DNA from: Exiguobacterium sp. s193
Lineage (GTDB): Bacteria; Bacillota; Bacilli; Exiguobacteriales; Exiguobacteriaceae
DNA length: 63,254 nucleotides
Assembly (NCBI RefSeq): GCF_018618755.1
Contig: NZ_JACSMR010000014.1
Coordinates: 1-63,254, forward strand
Direction of reading: 5' to 3'
Position 1 is the stretch's first letter, and every line of letters starts with the position of its first letter. Positions 18,643-25,178 of this stretch are shown in pieces. A program made the translations under genes and the position numbers. The notes beneath the pieces are model-generated. The model was not told the DNA's origin and did no database searches. It saw only the letters and a list, made by a program, of their open reading frames with translations.

Positions 18643-19071
18643 TTAAATTTTCTTTTCCATCGTCCGGTGCGGAATGCCGGCATCGTCAAATTCGTCCGAC
18701 ATGATGTTATAACCTAAGCCTTGGTAAAAGGGAATCGCTTGCACTTGGGCACCAAGCGTCAAGATGCTTCTTCCTTCCCGACGTGCTATACGTTCCATCG
18801 CCCGCATCAGTTCACCACCATAGCCTTTTCCGCGTGTCGCAGCCAGCGTCGCGACACGTTCGACCTTCATCCGCTGATCGTCGTACGGACGTGTCCGTCC
18901 TGTCGCGACAGGACGGTTTTGTTCGTCAAGGACAAGCAAGTGAATCGCTGTTTCATCATGGGTATCATATTCAAGATTCCGTGGAACGCCTTGTTCTTCG
19001 ACGAAGACACGCTCCCGAATCATTCGGACGGCTTGATGCTGTTCTGCTGTTTTTACTTGAATCACTGTCAT
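18643..19071 (-). CDS. GNAT-family N-acetyltransferase
   Basis: A 142-aa single-domain acetyltransferase. The acetyl-CoA loop is RGKGYGG near residue 80, with ERVATLAATR before it and an ILTLGAQ-AIPFYQGLGY C-terminal motif. It resembles the ElaA/YjcF subgroup. The substrate is unknown. The start overlaps the end of the alanyl-tRNA editing gene by four bases, so the two are co-expressed. Confidence 0.88.
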   Translation of the reverse strand: MTVIQVKTAEQHQAVRMIRERVFVEEQGVPRNLEYDTHDETAIHLLVLDEQNRPVATGRTRPYDDQRMKVERVATLAATRGKGYGGELMRAMERIARREGRSILTLGAQVQAIPFYQGLGYNIMSDEFDDAGIPHRTMEKKI

Positions 19072-20216
19072 TTCGATTGTTCCTCCTTCATCCGTTCTAT
19101 GTATGCCATTGCATCATCACGCGTCAAAAACATCGCTTGCGCGACATGCTCGCTTCCGCCACCTCGTCCATTAAATGTCTTCAAGTGGGTTTTGGCGAAT
19201 TTTCCAAAATGTATTGAACTTGCCCCTTGCATCAACAATTTTTTAGCGGGTTCATTCCAAACTAAACCGACCCGGTCCGCTGTCGCAATCGCTTTGACCA
19301 TTTTTTCAGAGAACGACACGTGTTGTTCTGCATGGTTCACGAAAATCCAGTCGTCCGATGACGCAAGTAGTTGTGTCAGTTCCGCTTTGATATGAGCATC
19401 TTGGACTAATTCGACTGCACGGTTCAAACGAACGACATCTTGCTTCAATTCTTCAACTGCTTGGGCAACACGCTCTTTTTTTGCAGATAGCGCTTGTGCC
19501 GTTTCACGTAAGACGCGTTGATTCGCAGCTAACAAGTCAAACGCCCGATCCTTCGCGACGTACATCAAACGAATATTTCCGCGGATCCGCTCTTGCCCTG
19601 TCAAGACAATCAATTCTAAATCAGCTGTCGATTCAAGGTGTGTTCCTCCGCAGGCACTATAATCCAGTTCACCGATTTGGACGACACGGATTTTGCCCGT
19701 CACTTGGGGTGTTTTCCGTAACGGAAGGGCGAGCGCTGCTGCTTCATCGTATTCAGTTGCCGTAATCGGTAGCGCAGAAGTGATGACTTGACGCAGTCGT
19801 TTTTCAAGACGCGTTTGTAACGCAGCAGTCCATTCATCCGTTTCAATGTCGAGCGTCGATTCTTCAGACCCTGTCCGAAAACTTAACGTCTTGATATTGA
19901 ATTCATCTTGTAAAATCGCCGAGATGACATGTTGCGCCGTATGTTGCGCCGCATGATCCGTCCGGACGACGTCATCAACAAGGCCTGTCACTGAACCTTC
20001 GATCGGTTGATCGATTTGATGCCACACGATGCCGTCTGTTAGTTGAACATCATGCACCACAAGTCCGTTTAATGTCCCGCGGTCTGCCGGCTGACCACCG
20101 CTCTCCGGGTAAAAGTAACTTTCGTCGAGTGCAACCCAGTATCCCTGCTCTTGTTTAATTTGCGTCACATGTGTCACGAACTTCCGGACCGCAGGATAAA
20201 TTTGCTCCAGTCGCAT
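19068..20216 (-). CDS. Alanyl-tRNA editing protein (AlaX-L type)
   Basis: A 382-aa free-standing editing protein that hydrolyses mischarged Ser- or Gly-tRNA(Ala). It has the AlaRS editing core without the aminoacylation domain: SYFYPESGGQPADRG, the first zinc-ligand histidines in HAAQHTAQH near residue 90, and CGGTHLESTADL near 190. A coiled segment (about 230-290) and a C-terminal DHHA1-like domain with GRGGGSEHVAQA mark the long form. Co-transcribed with a GNAT enzyme. Confidence 0.9.
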   Translation of the reverse strand: MRLEQIYPAVRKFVTHVTQIKQEQGYWVALDESYFYPESGGQPADRGTLNGLVVHDVQLTDGIVWHQIDQPIEGSVTGLVDDVVRTDHAAQHTAQHVISAILQDEFNIKTLSFRTGSEESTLDIETDEWTAALQTRLEKRLRQVITSALPITATEYDEAAALALPLRKTPQVTGKIRVVQIGELDYSACGGTHLESTADLELIVLTGQERIRGNIRLMYVAKDRAFDLLAANQRVLRETAQALSAKKERVAQAVEELKQDVVRLNRAVELVQDAHIKAELTQLLASSDDWIFVNHAEQHVSFSEKMVKAIATADRVGLVWNEPAKKLLMQGASSIHFGKFAKTHLKTFNGRGGGSEHVAQAMFLTRDDAMAYIERMKEEQSK

Positions 20217-20277
20217 GTATACCCCACCTTTCTCAATCTATTCATTTGCTATTATGCCATATTTCGCCTAGTATCGT

Positions 20278-20306
20278 TTGTCGACTTGTTCATTTCCTAG
20301 TACACT
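20278..20306 (+). promoter_or_regulatory. nagR promoter with palindrome over -10
   Basis: TTGTCG, 17 bases, then TACACT make a sigma-A type promoter for the GntR regulator. CTAGTACACTAG (20297-20308) is a palindrome covering the -10 element, suggesting autoregulation. Confidence 0.55.
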
Positions 20307-20343
20307 AGACGAAAGACTATCGACCGCGAAGGGACGAAATGCC

Positions 20344-21078
20344 GTGATTCAGCACATCAATAAAAACTCACCACTGCCAATCTACTATCAAATTGAAGCT
20401 GCATTAAAACAACAAATCGAAGGCGGGATGTTGCAACCCGGCGATTTAATTCCTTCTGAACGTGAATTTGCCGAAGCCCATCAAATTAGTCGGATGACCG
20501 TACGCCAAGCGATTACGAATCTTGTGAACGCCGGATACTTGATTCGTCAAAAAGGGCGCGGGACATTCGTCGCGAACAAAAAAATCGTCATGCAACTTTC
20601 TGGACTCACCAGTTTTTCGGAAGAGATGGAACATTTAGGACTTGAACCTGCAAGTGAACTGTTGTCATACCAGCTAATCACAGCCGAAATGACAATCGCG
20701 AACAAGCTGGGGATTCGAGAAGGGGCGAAGGTTTATGAATTGAAGCGACTCCGGATCGCCGATGAACAAGCGCTTGCGCTGGAGATTGTTTATATCCCGG
20801 AACAGTTACTGCCAGGGTTAAATCAAGATGTCGCGACCGCTTCACTCTATGCTTTTGCTGAAGCGAGTGGACTTGATCTCGGACGCGCGACGCAAACGTT
20901 CGAGTCACGCCTCGCGACAAAAGAAGAAGCACAACATCTCGGTTTAACGACGGCTGCCCCCGTCTTGTCCGTCGAGCAGTTGACGTTCCTTGCGACCGAT
21001 CAACCGTTCGAGTACGTCATTTCAGCGTATCGGGGTGACCGTTATACGTTTACTGTTGAAATGGAACGACGTCGCTAA
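20344..21078 (+). CDS. nagR: GntR/HutC-family regulator NagR
   Basis: A 244-aa repressor of amino-sugar genes. Winged-helix DNA-binding domain at residues 1-75 (LPIYYQIEAALKQ, PSEREFAE, SRMTVRQAITNLV, GRGTFV). A UTRA effector domain runs from about 90 to the end, closing with the YRGDRYTF motif typical of NagR (YvoA). GTG at 20344 is chosen from homology and a GAAGGGAC ribosome site; the in-frame start 22 codons upstream lies at the promoter. nagA and nagB are 2-4 kb away, with an NagR-type operator at nagA. Effector is probably glucosamine-6-P or N-acetylglucosamine-6-P. Confidence 0.88.
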   Translation: MIQHINKNSPLPIYYQIEAALKQQIEGGMLQPGDLIPSEREFAEAHQISRMTVRQAITNLVNAGYLIRQKGRGTFVANKKIVMQLSGLTSFSEEMEHLGLEPASELLSYQLITAEMTIANKLGIREGAKVYELKRLRIADEQALALEIVYIPEQLLPGLNQDVATASLYAFAEASGLDLGRATQTFESRLATKEEAQHLGLTTAAPVLSVEQLTFLATDQPFEYVISAYRGDRYTFTVEMERRR

Positions 21079-21099
21079 CCGTTGTGCATGGATGTGATG

Positions 21100-21345
21100 A
21101 AGAGAACGCAAAACGGAATTATTCTTTCGGAGAGATGCTTTTCTCAAATGAGACACAAGACCCGATTTCCTGCCCTTAGTGGATAGGAGGTCGGGTCTTG
21201 CTTGTCTGCCAGCGCAAAATTCTGCGTTTTTTCTGTAGGAGTCACGTGAAGCGAGTGCCTCCTATCCTCTCTCTTCTACCGCCCATGGAAAGACAAAACC
21301 GTCCGTCACTCAGATTGATGTTAGAGTCAACGAAAAAGTAATAAT
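21100..21345. repeat. Palindromic remnant between nagR and element A1
   Basis: GGATAGGAGG (21181-21190) pairs with CCTCCTATCC (21258-21267). Between them, TGTAGGAGTCACG is the reverse complement of the CGTGACTCCTACA motif of the B-type repeats, and TTTTTT plus CGCA/TGCG remnants match the shortened copy B6. A CAAGACCCGA/TCGGGTCTTG hairpin (around 21150-21202) may be the nagR terminator. No gene seen. Confidence 0.5.
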
Positions 21346-21379
21346 AAAGGACCCCGTCGCAAAATCGGAAGGGTCCTTT
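21346..21379. terminator. Left copy of terminator duplicated around A1
   Basis: AAAGGACCC...GGGTCCTTT with loop GCAAAATCGG. On the minus strand it carries the T-rich tail (TTTATTATTACTTTTT) of a Rho-independent terminator. The hairpin is repeated, in the same orientation, at 21739-21772 on the other side of element A1. Confidence 0.8.
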
Positions 21380-21384
21380 CAGCA

Positions 21385-21733
21385 TGTAGACAAACTCTTA
21401 TGAAGCGGGAACATGCGATCACGAGAGACAATCCGGTCGCACTTCCCTGTCTCGTCTTCAAAGCGGCATTCGATCACGCCGCTACAGCAAAGCTGCAGGA
21501 TCGAGACGGATTTCGCCCTAAACCGTCTTCATGACTGGCTTTCCGTCATAGTGTTACCTAAAAAGCGTCGCGTTTCGTTGACTCCTACGGGGAAAAGTGC
21601 GTGATTCGCGCACTTTTAGAGGCAGGCAAGCCGTTGCTTCTTGTCCGTTAGGATCAAGGAGCAACGGCTTGCGCCTCGCCCGAGGAAAGCAACGAAAAAA
21701 GACGCTTGATCTCCCGATGGCACGTTGTCTACA
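21385..21733 (+). mobile_element. Terminator-targeting repeat element, copy A1
   Basis: A 349-bp non-coding element bounded by TGTAGACAA and TTGTCTACA inverted ends. Its left half varies and has small hairpins. The right half (21563-21708) is a structured core: outer helix AAGCGTC/GACGCTT and TTTCGTTG/CAACGAAA, CCTACGGG/CCCGAGG, then a hairpin AAAAGTGCG/CGCACTTTT and a long arm GGCAAGCCGTTGCT/AGCAACGGCTTGC. Longest of the three A copies because of an extra insertion near 21460-21505. Flanked by matching local terminator hairpins. No ORF of note. Confidence 0.8.
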
Positions 21734-21738
21734 GCCTG

Positions 21739-21772
21739 AAAGGACCCTGCCGCAAAATCGGCAGGGTCCTTT
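21739..21772 (-). terminator. Right copy of terminator duplicated around A1; LCP gene terminator
   Basis: AAAGGACCCTGCC/GGCAGGGTCCTTT hairpin immediately downstream of the LCP gene on the minus strand. The loop GCAAAATCGG is identical to that of the left copy. Confidence 0.8.
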
Positions 21773-21798
21773 ACACACATCAAGCATTAAGCCCGTAC

Positions 21799-22899
21799 TT
21801 ATTGAACCGTCGAATCAGTTTCAGTCGTTTGATCGGTTTCTGCAGGAAGATTTGTTTCCTCTTTAATCGGTGACACCTCTTGCCCTTGCATCGCTTGGGC
21901 GAGATTCGTTTTGACGAGTTCGAGCTGGTTCGGGTCTAAGTGATATTCCCATTTGCCACTGACACCAATATATCCTTCTCCAGCCAATTGATACTCTGTC
22001 GTATTTTGAAGCGCCGACGTGAAGTCTGCCAGTCGCGTATAGTCGTTCGGACCAAGGTTCGTCTCGACGTTATCGCCAACGGCATTTAAAATATCACGGT
22101 AGGCACCAAGCGAACGGAAGCTTGCTGCTTCTTTCGCTACTGCTTGAATGACCTGCATCTGTTTTTGTCCCCGACCGATATCGCCGAGTGGGTCATCATG
22201 ACGGTTACGGACGTACGCAAGTGCTTGTTCACCCGTTAAGTGTTGCATCCCTTTTTTGACTGTGACCGTACCCGCTTTACGTGCAGAATCTTGTTCTTTG
22301 AATGCATAACGGACGTCGATGTCCACCCCATTCAAGGCGTCAATCAACTGAACGAATCCTTGGAAATTGACTTTGACAACGTGATCGATTTGAATACCAA
22401 GTAAGTTTTCAGTCGTCTCCCGTGCCAGTTTAATTCCATTATAAGAACTCGATTTATCCATCGAACCAAAGTAATGGGCATGGGTGATTTTATCTTGTTC
22501 GACCCCTGTTTTTCCGTAAGGGATGTCATAATCTGAATAGTCGATGTTGACGAGCGAATCACGGGGAATACTCGTTAAAACAAGCTGCTCTGTTTTTTTG
22601 TTTAGGATGCCGACGATCATGACATCAGAACGTGCCGGTTCTTTCCGGTCTTTACTTGCTTTCGTTTCGTCCGTCCCTAAAATCAAGAAGGATTCCGACG
22701 GGACATCATCATATTTCGAGCTGACTTTTGAACCGGGAATCGTAATCTGCGTTTTTGCTAAAGTCTCTTGTGTTTTTATAAAAACCGCTCCAGCATAACC
22801 AGAACCAATTACTGTTACGAGTAATAAAAGTGCGGCTAACACTTTTATAAACATCTTACCAGCACTCGGTTGCTTCTTTCTTGCTGATCTCGTTTGCAT
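21799..22899 (-). CDS. LytR-CpsA-Psr family wall glycopolymer ligase
   Basis: A 366-aa membrane-anchored LCP protein that attaches wall teichoic acid or other phosphopolymers to peptidoglycan. One N-terminal membrane helix (about 17-40) is followed by the extracellular LCP domain: LILGTD, RSDVMIVG, TSIPRDSLV and the basic patch RNRHDDPLGDIGRGQKQ. The C-terminal 25 residues are Glu/Thr-rich and disordered. Isolated gene. Its terminator has been duplicated by element A1. Confidence 0.92.
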   Translation of the reverse strand: MQTRSARKKQPSAGKMFIKVLAALLLLVTVIGSGYAGAVFIKTQETLAKTQITIPGSKVSSKYDDVPSESFLILGTDETKASKDRKEPARSDVMIVGILNKKTEQLVLTSIPRDSLVNIDYSDYDIPYGKTGVEQDKITHAHYFGSMDKSSSYNGIKLARETTENLLGIQIDHVVKVNFQGFVQLIDALNGVDIDVRYAFKEQDSARKAGTVTVKKGMQHLTGEQALAYVRNRHDDPLGDIGRGQKQMQVIQAVAKEAASFRSLGAYRDILNAVGDNVETNLGPNDYTRLADFTSALQNTTEYQLAGEGYIGVSGKWEYHLDPNQLELVKTNLAQAMQGQEVSPIKEETNLPAETDQTTETDSTVQ

Positions 22900-23057
22900 G
22901 TTAAAGCCCTCATTTTCACGTAAATTTTCTGTAAAGTGCGCTAATCTCCATTATCCCTACATTTACTGAAATGTCAATTTACGATTTGATTAAGGCGAAG
23001 TGAGCGCCTGAGTCATGACGTATCTTATGACGGACCGTTCCGCCTCGCATACAAATC

Positions 23058-23100
23058 AAAACGCCGATGCTCCCGTTTTCATACGGCGTCATCGGCGTTT
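23058..23100 (-). terminator. Terminator of nagAB
   Basis: Stem AAACGCCGATG / CATCGGCGTTT with an inner stem, just downstream of the nagB stop; T-rich afterwards on the minus strand. Confidence 0.75.
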
Positions 23101-23105
23101 ACTGT

Positions 23106-23861
23106 TTATTTGAAATTTTCGTAAGCTGCGCGTCCCGTCCGCTTGGCTTCTTCAGACAACAATGACGCCGCCTCTTCGTCCAAGACAATCATGACGTCCG
23201 CATGGCGCTGTAAAATCGTGGCCGGACAGTCAATCGTCGCCGGTCCCTCCATCATATCCCGGACTGCTTCCGCTTTTCGGGCACTCGACGCTACGAGGAG
23301 AATCTTTTTCGCTTCCATGATTGTACTTAATCCCATCGTGATGGCATGGGATGGCACATCTTCTAGTTGATCGAAAAAGCGTTGGTTCGCTTCGCGTGTC
23401 GATTCCGTCAGTTCTGTCACATGAGTCGTCGCATCAAACGATGTTCCGGGCTCATTAAACGCAATGTGACCATTCGAACCGATCCCGAGCAGTTGAAGAT
23501 CTACTCCGAGCTCCCGAACGAGCCGCTCATACCGTTCACTTTCTTGATTGGCATCGTCCGTGTCACCAATCGGAAGATAGGATTGTTTAAACGTGACCGC
23601 ATCAAACAGGTGTGTCTTCATGAAGGTGTGGTAGCTTTGCGGGTGTTCCGGACTCAGTCCGATGTACTCGTCTAGGTTGACCGTCGTGACGTTTGAACAA
23701 TCGAGCGAATCCTTCCGCCATTCTTCGTATACGCCGAGGGGCGAGCTTCCTGTCGCCAGTCCAATCGTCAAGTTTCCGTCCTGCCGCTCGATTTCATTTT
23801 TTAGAAGTTGGTAAGTCACTTGTGCCAATTCCTCTGCTTTTTCTACAATCATCCATTTCAT
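23106..23861 (-). CDS. nagB: Glucosamine-6-phosphate deaminase
   Basis: A 251-aa enzyme converting glucosamine-6-P to fructose-6-P and ammonia. GLATGSSPLGVY binds phosphate; the catalytic aspartate is in NLDEYIGL near residue 65; GIGSNGHIAFNEPG contains the active-site motif. It is slightly longer than B. subtilis NagB. Lies 15 bases after nagA in the same operon. Confidence 0.96.
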   Translation of the reverse strand: MKWMIVEKAEELAQVTYQLLKNEIERQDGNLTIGLATGSSPLGVYEEWRKDSLDCSNVTTVNLDEYIGLSPEHPQSYHTFMKTHLFDAVTFKQSYLPIGDTDDANQESERYERLVRELGVDLQLLGIGSNGHIAFNEPGTSFDATTHVTELTESTREANQRFFDQLEDVPSHAITMGLSTIMEAKKILLVASSARKAEAVRDMMEGPATIDCPATILQRHADVMIVLDEEAASLLSEEAKRTGRAAYENFK

Positions 23862-23876
23862 TGAAAAGGACTCCTT

Positions 23877-25013
23877 TCAGTTGGTAAAGGTATGAACCGT
23901 TCCTCGGTGAATCGTTTGTTCGACAGCAAGCGCGTCATCTAAGACAACAAAATCTGCATCTTTTCCAATCTCAAGCACACCTTTTTTCGTCAGACCAAAT
24001 TCTTCTGCTTGATTGACGGAAGTCATTTGGACAGCGTCTTCGAGTGAACAGCCCGTGAAGTCGATGATGTTGCGTAACGCCTGATCCATCGTCAAGACAC
24101 TTCCGGCTAAATTTCCGCTTGCCAGTCGTGCTGCCCCGTCCTTCACTTCGACTGCCTGCCCACCAAGTTCGTATTGCCCGTCCACCAAACCTTTGGCACG
24201 CATCGCGTCCGTGATGACCGTCAATCGGGTTGCCCCCTTCATCCGATAAGCAAAATCGACCATTTCTTTTGCGCTGTGAATCCCGTCCGGAATGATTTCT
24301 GCCCGAAGCTCCTGATTAAGTAAGCAGTAGCCGACTGTGCCCGGTTCACGGTGATGCAGTGCCCGCATTTGATTGTATACATGTGTTCCGTGCGTGACAT
24401 GTCCTGCTGCATTTTGTTCGAACGTCGCATCGGTATGTCCCGCTGACGGGATTGCACCTGTCAGGCGGACAGCTTCCTCGAATGCACGTGCCCCAGGTCG
24501 TTCTGGCGCATAGGTGACGAGCTTAATCGTTCCGCCGGCGGCCTCTTGCCACTTCAAAAACTGTTCGACGTTTGGCTCAACGATATAACGGAGCGGCTGT
24601 GCTCCTGCGTAATCCGGATTGATGAACGGTCCCTCGAGATGAATCCCTTCAATCGTCGTCCGCCCGCTTTCAATCACTTGCCGTGCCACTTCAAGGGCTT
24701 GCGTGATGTGACTCCATTCTTGTGTGATCGTCGTCGCAAAAAAGGATGTGACGCCTTCTGCTAACATCGCTTGACTAAGGTGAACTAATCCTTCTGCATC
24801 CGCATCCATCGTGTCGACGTCATATCCCCCATGAATATGAACATCAATCATTCCTGGGATTAGTTGTTTTCCGGCTAAATCAATCACTGATTCCTGTCCT
24901 TCTGTATAGGTCGTCATGTCACCGATATCGTGAATGACTTCGTCAAAGCGGACAAATCCCTGTTCGATGACAGTTTTTCCTGTATAGATTTTTGCATTGA
25001 TGATGACAGTCAT
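23877..25013 (-). CDS. nagA: N-acetylglucosamine-6-phosphate deacetylase
   Basis: A 378-aa amidohydrolase removing the acetyl group of GlcNAc-6-P, feeding NagB. Metal site HIHGGYD near residue 60, HLEGPFIN near 125, later SAGHTDA and HVYNQM. The catalytic aspartate is in VITDAM. ATG at 25013 has GGGAG 8-10 nt upstream; longer in-frame extension crosses the promoter and operator, so it is rejected. First gene of nagAB, with an NagR-type site at its promoter. Confidence 0.96.
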   Translation of the reverse strand: MTVIINAKIYTGKTVIEQGFVRFDEVIHDIGDMTTYTEGQESVIDLAGKQLIPGMIDVHIHGGYDVDTMDADAEGLVHLSQAMLAEGVTSFFATTITQEWSHITQALEVARQVIESGRTTIEGIHLEGPFINPDYAGAQPLRYIVEPNVEQFLKWQEAAGGTIKLVTYAPERPGARAFEEAVRLTGAIPSAGHTDATFEQNAAGHVTHGTHVYNQMRALHHREPGTVGYCLLNQELRAEIIPDGIHSAKEMVDFAYRMKGATRLTVITDAMRAKGLVDGQYELGGQAVEVKDGAARLASGNLAGSVLTMDQALRNIIDFTGCSLEDAVQMTSVNQAEEFGLTKKGVLEIGKDADFVVLDDALAVEQTIHRGTVHTFTN

Positions 25014-25062
25014 CTTCTCGCTCCCTTTCCTGGTTGACACAAAAAACCGTCTCTCTATGTGT

Positions 25063-25098
25063 AGTATACCGCTCTTAAATCTAGTTGTATAGACCTTT
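25063..25098 (-). promoter_or_regulatory. nagAB promoter with NagR (dre-like) operator
   Basis: On the minus strand TATACT (-10, 25063-25068) lies 17 bp from TATACA (-35, 25086-25091). AGTTGTATAGACCTTT (25083-25098, plus strand) fits the GntR/NagR half-site pattern TGGTATAGACCA and covers the -35. This supports repression by the nagR product. Confidence 0.7.
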
Positions 25099-25120
25099 AT
25101 ACATTTGATAAATAAAAAAA

Positions 25121-25149
25121 GAAGATTCCACATATGCATTGGAATCTTC
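25121..25149 (-). terminator. Terminator of MATE-mprF pair
   Basis: Stem GAAGATTCCA / TGGAATCTTC, followed by T7 on the minus strand, 30 bases after the mprF stop and upstream of the nagAB promoter. Confidence 0.9.
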
Positions 25150-25178
25150 CCTGAATCGTGAATCGATAATCCTTAGTC

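Noticed and set aside
20278-20343. Longer NagR starting at the upstream ATG/TTG
   Set aside because: That start lies at the promoter -35, adds residues absent from NagR relatives, and has no ribosome site.
21385-21733. Group IIC intron at a terminator
   Set aside because: Group IIC introns do insert after terminators, but these elements are too short, lack a recognisable domain V and a reverse transcriptase, and duplicate the hairpin with inverted ends.
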